Positions 42,450 to 50,974 of a stretch of DNA of 58,634 bases are shown in pieces. A program made the translations under genes and the position numbers. Within the stretch, counting starts at the first letter, position 1; the number at the start of each line of letters is the position of its first letter. The notes beneath the pieces are model-generated. The model made no database searches, was not told where the DNA came from, and saw only the letters and a program-made list of their open reading frames with translations. The stretch is from Micrococcaceae bacterium RIT 802 (GTDB taxonomy: Bacteria > Actinomycetota > Actinomycetes > Actinomycetales > Micrococcaceae), in assembly GCA_016892645.1 (NCBI GenBank), contig JAFEMX010000020.1, positions 1 through 58,634 on the forward strand, written 5' to 3'.

Positions 42450-43385
42450 ATGGCACCGATCTACAATGACGTGACCGAGCTGGTTGGACGCACCCCCTTG
42501 GTCCGCCTGAACCGCATGGCCGAGGGCCTCCCCGCGCAGGTGGCCGTGAAGCTGGAGTTCTACAACCCGGCCAACAGCGTCAAGGACCGCATCGGCGTGG
42601 CCATCGTCGACGCCGCGGAGAAGGCCGGCGCACTGCATCCCGGTGGCACCATCGTGGAGGGCACGTCCGGCAACACCGGCATCGCCCTGGCCATGGTCGG
42701 GGCCGCCCGCGGCTACCGGGTCATCCTGACCATGCCGGAGACCATGTCGACCGAGCGCCGGGTCATGTTGCGTGCGTTCGGCGCCGAGATCGTGCTGACC
42801 CCCGGCTCCGAGGGCATGCGCGGCGCCGTCGAGAAGGCCAAGGACATCGTGGCCAACACCGACAACGCCATCTGGGCCCAGCAGTTCGCCAACGAGGCCA
42901 ACCCGCAGATCCACCGCACCACGACCGGCCAGGAGATCTGGGACGACACCGACGGCGCCGTGGACATCCTCGTCTCCGGCATCGGCACCGGGGGCACCAT
43001 CACCGGTGCGGGCGCACTGCTGCGCGAGAAGAAGCCCGAGGTGCAGATCGTCGCCGTGGAGCCGAAGGATTCGGCCATCCTCAACGGAGGCAACCCCGGC
43101 CCGCACAAGATCCAGGGCCTCGGCGCGAACTTCATCCCGGAGGTGCTGGACACCAAGATCTACGACGAGGTGCTCGACGCCTCGATCGAGGACTCGGTGG
43201 CGGTCGCCCGCGACCTCGGCACCAAGGAGGGGATCCTCGGCGGGATCTCCTCCGGCGCGGCCGTCTGGGGTGCCCTGCAGGTCGCCGCCCGGCCGGAGAA
43301 CGCCGGCAAGCTCGTGGTCGCGGTGGTCCCGGACTTCGGCGAACGCTACATCTCCACCCTGCTGTACGACGACATCCGCGGCTAG
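42450..43385 (+). CDS. cysK: cysteine synthase A (O-acetylserine sulfhydrylase)
   Basis: 311 aa. PLP Lys in '[13 protein letters not shown]', substrate loop '[12 protein letters not shown]', phosphate loop '[12 protein letters not shown]' and '[13 protein letters not shown]'. Converts O-acetylserine plus sulfide to cysteine. cysE follows after 40 bp, so they form a two-gene cysteine operon; CysK and CysE usually also bind each other. The C-terminus of CysE here ends …DPAMWI, with the terminal Ile that inserts into the CysK active site. Confidence 0.95.
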   Translation: MAPIYNDVTELVGRTPLVRLNRMAEGLPAQVAVKLEFYNPANSVKDRIGVAIVDAAEKAGALHPGGTIVEGTSGNTGIALAMVGAARGYRVILTMPETMSTERRVMLRAFGAEIVLTPGSEGMRGAVEKAKDIVANTDNAIWAQQFANEANPQIHRTTTGQEIWDDTDGAVDILVSGIGTGGTITGAGALLREKKPEVQIVAVEPKDSAILNGGNPGPHKIQGLGANFIPEVLDTKIYDEVLDASIEDSVAVARDLGTKEGILGGISSGAAVWGALQVAARPENAGKLVVAVVPDFGERYISTLLYDDIRG

Positions 43386-43425
43386 CGGCAACACCCCCCG
43401 GGCCAACGACCAGCAAAGGCAACGT

Positions 43426-44010
43426 GTGACTTTCCTATCCCGTCTCAAAGAGGACCTCGAGGGTGCCCGCGCCCATGATCCCGCGGCGCGCGGCAACACC
43501 GAGAACGCCCTGGCGTATTCGGGCCTGCACGCCATCTGGATCCACCGGCTGACGCACCGGCTGTGGCAGAACCCGGCCTACCGCCTACCGGCACGGCTGA
43601 TCTCCCAGCTCGGGCGCTTCATCACCGGCATCGAGATCCACCCCGGGGCCACGCTGGGCCGGCGGTTCTTCATCGACCACGGGATGGGGGTCGTCATCGG
43701 GGAGACCGCGGAGATCGGCGACGACGTGATGATCTACCACGGCGTCACCCTCGGCGGCAGGTCGCTGGCCAAGGTCAAGCGCCACCCCACCATCGGGGAC
43801 CGGGTCGTCATCGGGGCCGGGGCGAAGGTCCTGGGCCCGATCACCATCGGATCCGACTCGGCCATCGGGGCCAACGCGGTGGTCGTCAAGGACGCCCCGG
43901 CGGACTCGATCATCACCGGGATCCCGGCGACGAACCGGCCGCGCAAGCCCGAGGAGCACAAGCCGGCGGTCGACCCGGCGGAGTACATCGACCCGGCCAT
44001 GTGGATCTAG
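43426..44010 (+). CDS. cysE: serine O-acetyltransferase
   Basis: 194 aa from GTG 43426, the short bacterial form (EpsC-type). Left-handed beta-helix: '[46 protein letters not shown]' with the catalytic Asp-His ('FIDHGMG') and 'YHGVTLGG', then '[40 protein letters not shown]'. Makes O-acetylserine for CysK. The C-terminal Ile supports assembly of the cysteine synthase complex. A strong terminator follows. Confidence 0.94.
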   Translation: MTFLSRLKEDLEGARAHDPAARGNTENALAYSGLHAIWIHRLTHRLWQNPAYRLPARLISQLGRFITGIEIHPGATLGRRFFIDHGMGVVIGETAEIGDDVMIYHGVTLGGRSLAKVKRHPTIGDRVVIGAGAKVLGPITIGSDSAIGANAVVVKDAPADSIITGIPATNRPRKPEEHKPAVDPAEYIDPAMWI

Positions 44011-44031
44011 CCCCAGCGCCGTAGCGGAAGG

Positions 44032-44071
44032 CCCGGGAGGAGCAGCATGAGCTGTTCCTCCCGGGTCTTTT
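44032..44071 (+). terminator. intrinsic terminator of the cysK-cysE operon
   Basis: 15-bp stem (44032-44046 with 44051-44065, one G-T pair), ATGA loop, then TCTTTT. Confidence 0.82.
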
Positions 44072-44129
44072 CCATGCTGCACGACGGCGGCTCCCGGACC
44101 GGAGGGGCACCTCACCCCGGGTGCCGGTG

Positions 44130-44720
44130 TCAGCGGGGAGCTTCCCCGCCGTCGGCGGTGCGTTGGCGCCGGCGATAGGCCCGGGACTTCATGACTGCCC
44201 CGCATTCCTGCATCGAGCACCAGCGTCCGGAGCGGTTCCGGGAGGTGTCGTAGAAGATCCATTGGCAGTCCGGGTTCCCGCAGGCCTTCAGCCGCGACCA
44301 CTCTCCGCTGCTCTGCGCTTCGGCCAACAGCACCAACATTCCGGCCACTGCGGCGTCGACGGGGCCGGCCTCGGCAGTCGGCGCCAGGCGCATGTGCCCC
44401 TGCTCGACCACCAGTCGTAGCGGGTGGGCATCCGCAATGCCCGCCAGCGGCCCGGCGTCGCCCTCGACCAGCAGCGTCCGCAACGCATCCCGGAGGAGCA
44501 CGAACGCCCGGGGTGCCTCCGCTTCGAGCGCGTCGACGCCGTGGAAGCGGTCGTCGGTGTTCAGCAGGGCCCGGAGCGGTTCCACCCCCGGCGGGGCGAC
44601 GCCGGGGGCACCCCCGAGGACGATCCACCGGTCGATCCCGTCGGCGGCACCGCCATTTTTTGTTGGAGAAGGCTTGACGCTGGGCATGTCATCCAGCATA
44701 GTCGCCACCATCATAAACAT
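44130..44720 (-). CDS. CGNR zinc-finger (ABATE domain) probable transcriptional regulator
   Basis: Up to 196 aa. The C-terminal zinc finger 'LKACGNPDCQWIFYDTSRNRSGRWCSMQECGAVMKSRAYRRRQR' carries C-x4-C … W-C-x4-C and the CGNR-type basic helix. The N-terminal ABATE-like region is 'RALLNTDDRF … AFVLLRDALRTLLVEGD'. These are stress-linked DNA-binding proteins. The farthest start is ATG 44720. ATG 44687 (MPSVKPSP), 7 nt after TATGCT, is equally possible. Divergent from the hemerythrin-like gene. Confidence 0.82.
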   Translation of the reverse strand: MFMMVATMLDDMPSVKPSPTKNGGAADGIDRWIVLGGAPGVAPPGVEPLRALLNTDDRFHGVDALEAEAPRAFVLLRDALRTLLVEGDAGPLAGIADAHPLRLVVEQGHMRLAPTAEAGPVDAAVAGMLVLLAEAQSSGEWSRLKACGNPDCQWIFYDTSRNRSGRWCSMQECGAVMKSRAYRRRQRTADGGEAPR

Positions 44721-44777
44721 TTAGCCGGTGACACATGGGGGCGCGAGGGCCGGCCTTTCCCGAATCGAGGAACCCCC

Positions 44778-45500
44778 ATGGCATCCAACGATCCAGCTGC
44801 ACCGGAGCCCCGTGCCCGCTGCGACACCACCGACATGATCCACATCCACCAGATGTTCCGCAGCACCTTCGGGAGGTTCCCGGAACTGGTCGCCGGCATC
44901 GCCGACGGGGACACCGGCCGGGCCTCCGTCGTCGCCGCGCACATCGCCGAGATCGTCGCCATGCTGCACCACCACCACCAGGTCGAGGACGAGCTGTTGT
45001 GGGACACGCTGGAACAGCGCGCTCCGGCCTGCGCCCTGCACGTGGCGGCCATGAGGTCCCAGCACTCCACCATGGGGGAACTGCTTGACGACCTCGATGC
45101 CGCCCTGCCGGGCTGGGCAGGCGAGGCACGCCGGGACCAGCGCGAGCCGCTCGTGGCCCTGTTGGAGCAGATCCGCACCGCTCTGCTGCTGCACCTGGGA
45201 CAGGAGGAACAGCGGATCCTGCCGGTGGCCTCGTCCACGATGTCGGCTCGGGAATGGGGCCAGCTCGGTCGCCGCGGCCGGGCAGCGGTGCCGCGGGACC
45301 GGACGTTCATCCAACTCGGCTGGATCATCGACAGCCTCACGCCCACGGACCGGCAGGCGTGGCTGCGCCACAACCTGCCGGCCCCCATCCGTCTGGTGTG
45401 GCGCTACCACGGCTCCCGCCGGTTCACCGCCCACCGCGACCTCGTGCTCCACGGCCCGGCGGAACGGGTCGAACGCGGCGGCGGGGTGTCGCTGGCCTAA
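44778..45500 (+). CDS. hemerythrin-like domain protein
   Basis: 240 aa. Four-helix HHE-type domain in residues 15-165: 'DTTDMIHIHQMFRSTFGRFPELV', 'HIAEIVAMLHHHHQVEDELLWDTLE' (H-x-x-x-E), 'HVAAMRSQHSTMGELLDDLD' and 'LLLHLGQEEQRILPV' (H-x-x-x-E). Expected to hold a di-iron site and handle O2, NO or iron. The C-terminal 70 residues are basic. GAGGA before ATG 44778. Divergent from the CGNR regulator, a possible regulator-target pair. Confidence 0.85.
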   Translation: MASNDPAAPEPRARCDTTDMIHIHQMFRSTFGRFPELVAGIADGDTGRASVVAAHIAEIVAMLHHHHQVEDELLWDTLEQRAPACALHVAAMRSQHSTMGELLDDLDAALPGWAGEARRDQREPLVALLEQIRTALLLHLGQEEQRILPVASSTMSAREWGQLGRRGRAAVPRDRTFIQLGWIIDSLTPTDRQAWLRHNLPAPIRLVWRYHGSRRFTAHRDLVLHGPAERVERGGGVSLA

Positions 45501-45509
45501 TCCCCCGCC

Positions 45510-46514
45510 TTATGCGGGCCGCACCTCAGGGCTCACGGTCTTGGCGGGATCGCGTACGACCGAATCGCCCAAGGCCTCGTCGATCCGGGTCAGCAGCTCG
45601 TCCGGGATCCTCACCCCGGAGGCCTTGACGTTCTCGGCAACCTGTTCGGGACGTGAGGCTCCAACCAGTGCGGTGGCGACGTTGGGGTTCTGCAGCACCC
45701 AGGCGATGGCCAGCTGGGACATCTTCAGTCCCAGCTCGTCGGCGATGGGCTGCAGCTGCTGCACCCGCTCGAGCACGGTGTCGTCCATGAAGCGCTCGAT
45801 CGTCTTCTGGCCGCCCTTCTCGTCCGTGGCACGGCTGCCTGCCGGGGCGGGCTGGCCGGGCTTGTACTTGCCGGAGAGCACGCCCTGGGCCATCGGCGAC
45901 CAGACGACCTGGGACATGCCCAGTTCCTTCGACGCCGGCACGACCTGGTCCTCGATGACGCGCCACAGGGCGGAGTACTGCGGCTGGTTGGACACCAGCG
46001 AGAACCCGGCCGCCTTCGCGAGACGTTGGCCCTCGCGCAGCTGGTCGGCGGACCATTCGGAGACGCCGATGTAGAGGGCCTTGCCCGCGCGTACGACGTC
46101 GGCGAACGCCTGGATCGTCTCCTCCAGCGGGGTCTGGTGGTCGTAGCGGTGTGCCTGGTAGAGGTCCACGTAGTCCATGCCGAGACGGCGCAGGGATCCG
46201 TTGATGCCCTCCATGATGTGCTTGCGGGACAGCCCGGTGTCGTTGGGCCCCTTCGGGCCGACGGGCCAGTAGACCTTGGTGAAGACCTCCAGCGATTCGC
46301 GCCGCTGGGACTTCAGCGCGGCGCCGAGGACCTCCTCGGCGGCGCCGTTCGCGTACGCGTCGGCGGTGTCGAAGGTGGTGATGCCCGCGTCCAGGGCGGC
46401 CTGGACGCATTGGGTGGCGACGTCGTTCTCCACCTGGGAGCCGTGGGTCAGCCAGTTGCCGTAGGTGATTTCGGTGATCTTGAGCCCGGAGGCCCCGAGG
46501 AATCTGTAATCCAT
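45510..46514 (-). CDS. aldo/keto reductase (Kv-beta/YghZ type)
   Basis: 334 aa. 'LGASGLKITEITYGNWLTHGSQVEND', 'GITTFDTADAYANGAAEEVLGAAL' (catalytic Asp and Tyr), 'LEVFTKVYWP' (Lys), 'YVDLYQAHRYDHQTPLEETIQAF' (His in the Q-A-H-R form) and 'GASRPEQVAENVKASG' (cofactor loop). These are the AKR6/AKR14-type marks, NADPH-dependent reductases of aldehydes such as methylglyoxal. ATG 46514 is 6 nt after TAGGGT, so leaderless. Starts just beyond the truncated toxin gene. Confidence 0.9.
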   Translation of the reverse strand: MDYRFLGASGLKITEITYGNWLTHGSQVENDVATQCVQAALDAGITTFDTADAYANGAAEEVLGAALKSQRRESLEVFTKVYWPVGPKGPNDTGLSRKHIMEGINGSLRRLGMDYVDLYQAHRYDHQTPLEETIQAFADVVRAGKALYIGVSEWSADQLREGQRLAKAAGFSLVSNQPQYSALWRVIEDQVVPASKELGMSQVVWSPMAQGVLSGKYKPGQPAPAGSRATDEKGGQKTIERFMDDTVLERVQQLQPIADELGLKMSQLAIAWVLQNPNVATALVGASRPEQVAENVKASGVRIPDELLTRIDEALGDSVVRDPAKTVSPEVRPA

Positions 46515-46520
46515 GCCACT

Positions 46521-46526
46521 ACCCTA
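46521..46526 (-). promoter_or_regulatory. -10 element for leaderless aldo/keto reductase
   Basis: TAGGGT on the minus strand, then AGTGGC (6 nt), then ATG 46514. Confidence 0.5.
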
Positions 46527-46535
46527 TGCCCATAG

Positions 46536-46679
46536 TTACCCCAGGCAACAGGGAAAGGGCACGACGGTGAAAACTGCTGCCATCTGGATGTCCATGGTGA
46601 CGCCGCGGTTCTGGAGCCTTGATTCGAGTTCCCCCAGCAAGCCCAGGATGGCAACACGGCTGAATCCCGGGACTGTCAT
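46536..46679 (-). pseudogene. 5' remnant of a nucleotidyltransferase-type toxin gene
   Basis: 47 codons from ATG 46679, overlapping the stop of the XRE gene by ATGA. The start MTVPGFSRVAILGLLGEL, then ESRLQNRGVTMDIQM, matches the beginning of the nucleotidyltransferase (AbiEii/DUF6036-like) proteins that usually follow such XRE genes, where 'GGAAM…' and a D-x-D site come next. Here the match ends after DIQM and a stop follows in unrelated sequence. The catalytic part is missing. Confidence 0.55.
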
Positions 46680-47272
46680 GCGACGCTGAGGTCTTGTTCC
46701 CGGATCCAGACGTTCATGTCGGCCAGTTCAGCAGGGGTCTCGCGCCGTATCAGGTTCTTCAGCGCCACGCCGACAGGGTGGAGCTTCTCCACTGGAAAGA
46801 CCGGCTGCGGCGACGGACCCGATTCCCTGGCCCACGGGGGAGCCGTGGCGCCCGACTTCGCCGCGGCCCAGCGGGTGATGGCGGCCAATGCGGTCCGGTA
46901 TTCCTGGTCCTTGATCCCCGGGGCGCGGGTCATCATCACGGGTTGCCCCTGCGAGGCAGCTTCGTGCGCGTACTCCCCCAGCAGGCGCAGGGCAAAGTCA
47001 TAGTCCCCGCCCGAGAGTGCTGATTCGAAATCTTGCCCGAAGTCGCGCCCGACCTGGCGCGGGAAAGTCGCGAAAAGGTCCATGCCGAGGCTGTTGAGCA
47101 CGGCAAGCGTCAGGCCGAGGGACGCGCCTGCGTGGCCGGCTTCCAGGTCGACGAGGAACTTCCGGGAGACACCGGCGTCCTGAGCCAGGGCCAATTGCGT
47201 CCAACCGCGCATTCTTCGCGCGGCGCGGATGCGTGCGCCGACCGTTTCGGGATCCAGCTTGCTGGTGTGCAT
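46676..47272 (-). CDS. XRE-family HTH protein, HipB-like antitoxin
   Basis: 198 aa. Helix-turn-helix at about residues 10-65: 'IRAARRMRGWTQLALAQDAGVSRKFLVDLEAGHAGASLGLTLAVLNSLGMDLFA' (in outline). The C-terminal part ('YDFALRLLGEYAHEAASQG … LHPVGVALKNLIRRETPAELADMNVWIREQD') is found in XRE proteins paired with nucleotidyltransferase-type toxins. The partner gene is cut off after 32 matching residues, so this is an orphan antitoxin-like regulator. An 18-bp dyad (47283-47300) just upstream is a candidate autoregulatory site. Confidence 0.75.
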   Translation of the reverse strand: MHTSKLDPETVGARIRAARRMRGWTQLALAQDAGVSRKFLVDLEAGHAGASLGLTLAVLNSLGMDLFATFPRQVGRDFGQDFESALSGGDYDFALRLLGEYAHEAASQGQPVMMTRAPGIKDQEYRTALAAITRWAAAKSGATAPPWARESGPSPQPVFPVEKLHPVGVALKNLIRRETPAELADMNVWIREQDLSVA

Positions 47273-47282
47273 GGCAGCATGA

Positions 47283-47300
47283 TGTCACTCATCGGTGACA
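47283..47300. promoter_or_regulatory. dyad upstream of the XRE gene, candidate operator
   Basis: TGTCAC-TCATCG-GTGACA: perfect 6-bp arms with a 6-bp spacer, 11 bp before the XRE start. The position suits autorepression. Confidence 0.5.
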
Positions 47301-47319
47301 TGGTGCAGCCGAAGAAGAA

Positions 47320-47351
47320 GACGACGTCGGAACCCGGGTTCCGACGTCGTC
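47320..47351. terminator. terminator of gnd (32-bp perfect palindrome)
   Basis: Perfectly palindromic 32 bp, so a 14-15-bp stem, 43 bp beyond the gnd stop. On the minus strand it is followed by a CTTCTTCTTC pyrimidine run, which suits termination of gnd. Confidence 0.72.
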
Positions 47352-47393
47352 CTCAGTTGTGGTGGGCGGTGCAAGCCGTCCGGTGCGTCGCGG

Positions 47394-48830
47394 TTAGTGC
47401 GTGGAGACCGCTGAGATCTCCGTCTTGTCGCCGCTCCACTGGGTGTGGAAGGTGCCCTCGGCGTCGACGCGGTTGTAGGTGTGGGCACCGAAGAGGTCGC
47501 GCAGGCCCTGGGTCAGCGCGGCGGGCAGGCGCTTGCGGCGCAAACCGTCGTAGTAGGCCAGCGAGGAGGAGAACACCGGGACCGGGATGCCCAGGGCGAC
47601 GGCGGTGGCCACCACGCGGCGCCAGGCTGGCACGGCGCCGGCGATCGCCTGCGCGAAGGTCGGGTCGAAGAGCAGGTTGGCCGGCTTGTCGGAGGCGGCG
47701 TAGGCGGCGGTGATGTCCTTGAGCAGCTCGGCGCGGATGATGCAGCCGCCACGCCACAGCGAGGCGATCTCGTCGAGCTTGAGCTCCCAGTCGTACTCCT
47801 CGGCCGCGGCGGTGAGCATGTCCAGGCCCTGCGCGTAGGAGACCAGCTTGGAGGCGAAGAGCGCCTGCCGGACGTCCTCGACGAAGTCCTCGCCGAGCTC
47901 AACCTGCTGTTCGTGGCCGGCCAGGACGTCCTGGGCGACGGCGCGCTGGTCGCGCTGCGAGGACAGGCCGCGGGCGAAGACCGATTCGGCGATGGCGGAG
48001 GTCGGCGAGCCCAGATCCAGGGCGGACTGCACGGTCCAGCGGCCCGTGCCCTTCTGCCCGGCGGAGTCGACGATGACGTCGACCAGCGGCTTGCCGGTCT
48101 TGGCGTCGGTGTGGCCGAGGACCTCGGCGGTGATCTCGATGAGGAACGAGGCCAGTTCGCCCTCGTTCCAGGTCGAGAAGATCTTCGCCTGGTCCGCGGG
48201 TTCGATCCCGGCGCCGGAGCGCAACAGGTCGTAGGCCTCGCCGATGACCTGCATGTCGGCGTATTCGATGCCGTTGTGGACCATCTTCACGAAGTGGCCG
48301 GCGCCGTCGGTGCCGATCCAGGCGCAGCACGGATCGCCGTCGACGTGGGCGGAGATCTTCTCCAGCATCGGGCCGAGGGCGTCGTAGGACTCCTTGGAGC
48401 CGCCGGGCATGATCGAGGGGCCGAGCAGGGCGCCCTCCTCGCCGCCGGAGACGCCGATGCCCACGAAATGCAGGTCCTTCTCTGCGAGGGCGGCCTCGCG
48501 GCGGCGGGTGTCCTGGAAGTTCGAGTTGCCGCCGTCGATGACGATGTCGCCGGCCTCGAGCAGCGGGACGAGCTGGTCGATGACGGAGTCGACGGGGCCG
48601 CCGGCCTTGACCATGATCAACACACGGCGCGGGGTCTCCAGCGACTCGACGAGCTCGGCCAGGGTTTCGGTGCGGATGAATTCGCCGTCGGACCCGTGGG
48701 CCTCCAGGAGCGCGTCGGTCTTTTCGATCGAGCGGTTGTGCAGGGCGACCGTGTAGCCGTTGCGGGCGAAGTTGCGGGCGAGGTTCGCGCCCATGACCGC
48801 GAGGCCGGTGACGCCGATTTGTGCCTTCAT
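47394..48830 (-). CDS. gnd: 6-phosphogluconate dehydrogenase, decarboxylating
   Basis: 478 aa from ATG 48830 (MKAQIGVTGLAVMGANLARN) with GGAG upstream; the frame extends 15 codons further. NADP motif 'GLAVMGANLARNFARNGYTVALHNRS', the catalytic block 'VSGGEEGALLGPSIMPGG', 'GAGHFVKMVHNGIEYADMQ' (Lys and Glu) and 'GQKGTGRWT'. Length matches the homodimeric NADP form (about 470 aa). Third step of the oxidative pentose-phosphate pathway: 6-phosphogluconate to ribulose-5-phosphate plus CO2 and NADPH. Confidence 0.95.
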   Translation of the reverse strand: MKAQIGVTGLAVMGANLARNFARNGYTVALHNRSIEKTDALLEAHGSDGEFIRTETLAELVESLETPRRVLIMVKAGGPVDSVIDQLVPLLEAGDIVIDGGNSNFQDTRRREAALAEKDLHFVGIGVSGGEEGALLGPSIMPGGSKESYDALGPMLEKISAHVDGDPCCAWIGTDGAGHFVKMVHNGIEYADMQVIGEAYDLLRSGAGIEPADQAKIFSTWNEGELASFLIEITAEVLGHTDAKTGKPLVDVIVDSAGQKGTGRWTVQSALDLGSPTSAIAESVFARGLSSQRDQRAVAQDVLAGHEQQVELGEDFVEDVRQALFASKLVSYAQGLDMLTAAAEEYDWELKLDEIASLWRGGCIIRAELLKDITAAYAASDKPANLLFDPTFAQAIAGAVPAWRRVVATAVALGIPVPVFSSSLAYYDGLRRKRLPAALTQGLRDLFGAHTYNRVDAEGTFHTQWSGDKTEISAVSTH

Positions 48831-49021
48831 CAGGACTCCATCTGTTCGAAACGAGATGAGCTGGTGCCCGGGCACGCAACGGTGCCGGACACGGCTCCGT
48901 GACTGCCTCCCACTCTAGTTGGCCCGGAGCCGTGCGTGCCAGCACGTGACGGCGCGGCCCAGGCCGGAGGCTTCGGGCATACACCTCGAGGCCACCTCGG
49001 GGATCCCCCTGAGGAGGAGAA

Positions 49022-49498
49022 ATGCCTAGAACCTCGGCCGCGGAAGCGGCCCGCCCCATCGTCATCCGCAGCATCACCGAGGCCGCTGCGCTCCATGATC
49101 GAACGGTGGAGGCCGAGCACCTCTTGCTGGCGGTGCTTCGGGACCCCCGATTACCGGCCGCCCGCGCCTTCGCAGATGCAGGCTTTGCGGCCGACTGGTG
49201 GCAACACGCGCTGGCCGAGGAACGCCGCGAGACGCTGCGGTCGGCCGGCATTGAATCGGTCGATGACGCGCGCCTGGTCGCCACCCCGTCCGGTAAGCGT
49301 CCGACCTGGGGTGCCTCGGCGCGCGAGGCGCTCAAGCGCGGGAGCCTGCACGCTGTGGAACGCGGGCACCGCCATCGGATGGACGACGTCGACGTCACCT
49401 TGGGCATCCTGGACGCCCAGCTCGGCACGATCGCCCGCATCGCGGCTCGCACCGGCCTCGACGCCCGGGCGCTGGCGGGCCGACTCCGCGCGGCCTGA
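49022..49498 (+). CDS. stand-alone Clp N-domain protein
   Basis: 158 aa. Two Clp-N half repeats: 'ARPIVIRSITEAAALHDRTVEAEHLLLAVLRDPRLPAARAFADAGF' (outline) and 'WGASAREALKRGSLHAVERGHRHRMDDVDVTLGILDAQLGTIARIAARTGLD'. No AAA+ module follows. Stand-alone Clp-N proteins (ClpS2/Rv-type) may act as adaptors feeding substrates to ClpC or as decoys. GAGGAGGAG before ATG 49022. Next in line is arfB (57 bp), so perhaps one transcript. Confidence 0.8.
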   Translation: MPRTSAAEAARPIVIRSITEAAALHDRTVEAEHLLLAVLRDPRLPAARAFADAGFAADWWQHALAEERRETLRSAGIESVDDARLVATPSGKRPTWGASAREALKRGSLHAVERGHRHRMDDVDVTLGILDAQLGTIARIAARTGLDARALAGRLRAA

Positions 49499-49555
49499 CC
49501 ACAGGGCCGTGGTGCCGCGGTGCCGGCGGCGAAGGGTTCGTGCAAGGCTGGTGGC

Positions 49556-49978
49556 ATGGACCTGTTTGTATCCCCCCAGTTGACGATCCCGGACTCCGAG
49601 CTCGGCTGGCGGTTCTCGCGGTCCTCCGGCCCCGGGGGCCAGCATGTGAACACGTCGGACAGTCGGGTGGAGCTGTCCTGGAACGTCCTCGATTCACGGG
49701 TCCTCTCCGACGAACAGCGCCAGCTCTTGTCCGATCGCCTCGGGCCCCGGCTCGTCCAGGGTGCGCTCACCGTGTCGTCGGAGGAGCAGCGCTCGCAGTT
49801 GCGCAACCGGGAGATCGCCCGGGGCAAGCTCGTCGGGCTGGTGGCGTCTGGCCTCGCACCGGCCGGTCCCCCTCGACGGGCCACGAAACCCACGAAGGGT
49901 TCGAAACGCCGACGCCTGGCAGCCAAGGGACGGCGCTCGGACCTCAAACAGCAACGCCGACGCCCCTCCCAGGAGTAG
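49556..49978 (+). CDS. arfB: ribosome-rescue hydrolase ArfB (YaeJ-type)
   Basis: 140 aa. 'WRFSRSSGPGGQHVNTSDSRVELSW' contains the catalytic GGQ loop of class I release factors. The codon-recognition domains are missing. The C-terminus is strongly basic ('RRATKPTKGSKRRRLAAKGRRSDLKQQRRRP'), which inserts into the empty mRNA channel of stalled ribosomes. Releases peptides when trans-translation fails. ATG 49556 chosen because it starts the conserved MDLFVSPQL…IP motif. Confidence 0.92.
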   Translation: MDLFVSPQLTIPDSELGWRFSRSSGPGGQHVNTSDSRVELSWNVLDSRVLSDEQRQLLSDRLGPRLVQGALTVSSEEQRSQLRNREIARGKLVGLVASGLAPAGPPRRATKPTKGSKRRRLAAKGRRSDLKQQRRRPSQE

Positions 49979-50142
49979 GTCCCGTCGGCATCGAGTTCAT
50001 TCGGTCCACGAGGGTCCGCTCGCCAGTACTCCCGCCTACCGGTGCGCTCACCGCCTGGTAATGCCGCGGTAACGCATTCGGCGGTTGACTCGGTGCACCT
50101 GACCATTCTCGACGGCGGCCCGTGGCCGTCATAGGACATCCG

Positions 50143-50974
50143 ATGGACACGCCCCGACGGGATCGACCACACGAGGACCTCTTCCTGTTGGACGCCGACG
50201 GGCATCGGACCCACTGCGTGGGCTTCGATGGCGGGCAATTGCTCGTCGGCAGGGCCCCGAACAGCGACGTCCTCCTGGACCTTCCAGATGTCAGCCGACG
50301 GCATGCCGCACTGTACGCATCAGCGGGGGGCGTCTACGTCCACGACCTCGGGTCAACGGCAGGCACCCGTGTCAATGGGGTTCCCATCAGTGCTCCCCGG
50401 CTACTGCACCCCGGTGACGTCGTTGCCTGCGCCTCGGGCAGCTTCGAGTACGGGGGGACGGGATGCCGGCGTCCCGGCTCCTCCGACGTACCCGGCAGCT
50501 CGGGGCGCGCCGGCCCGGACCGATGCGCGCTTCGACGTGGCGGCCCAGGCCGCGGGAACGATCAGCAATGTCGCCGGGAACCAGCACAACACGTTCACCA
50601 CGCAGGTGTTGCAGGAGCGGGAGAGCATCCTACGCGACGTCGCCACCACGAGATCCAGGGCACGCTGGATCATCATCATCGGGTTCGCCCTGTTCGCCGT
50701 GGGCTTCTCGATCTTCGCGGCGGGCATCCTCCGGTTCATCATCGCCATCAACACCTCGTTGAGTGCAGACGAGCCGCCAGCGGTGATGACTCCGTTTGGC
50801 GCAGAGCTGTTCGGGGTGCCCTCGGGAGTCCTGGGATGGGCGGCAGCAGCCCTCGGCGCGATCCTGATGGTGGTCGGCACGGTGCTGCACGTCATCGCCT
50901 CGGCCAAGCGGAAACACCTCGACCGTGACCTGCCGCTTCCCGGGCGGCAGCGGCATGCCGGGAGGGCGACATGA
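50143..50974 (+). CDS. FHA-domain membrane protein, frameshifted
   Basis: Spans two frames. 50143 to about 50457 encodes an FHA domain (residues 15-105): 'LLVGRAPNSDVLLDLPDVSRRHAALYA … VHDLGSTAGTRVNGV', with the phospho-Thr-binding G-R, S-R-R-H and N-G elements. In the G6 run at 50452-50457 the frame must shift by one to continue as '…YGGRDAGVPAPPTYPAARGAPARTD', 'GTISNVAGNQHNTFT', a charged helix and two membrane segments ('WIIIIGFALFAVGFSIFAAGI' and 'GWAAAALGAILMVVGTVLHVI'). The second frame ends with ATGA overlap into 50971, so it is really translated. Sequencing error, pseudogene or slippage are the options. TAGGAC lies 5 nt before ATG 50143. Confidence 0.7.

Noticed and set aside
47320-47351. 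32-bp perfect palindrome considered as a regulator operator or recombination site
   Set aside because: Its place just after gnd and the pyrimidine run on the minus strand fit a terminator better.
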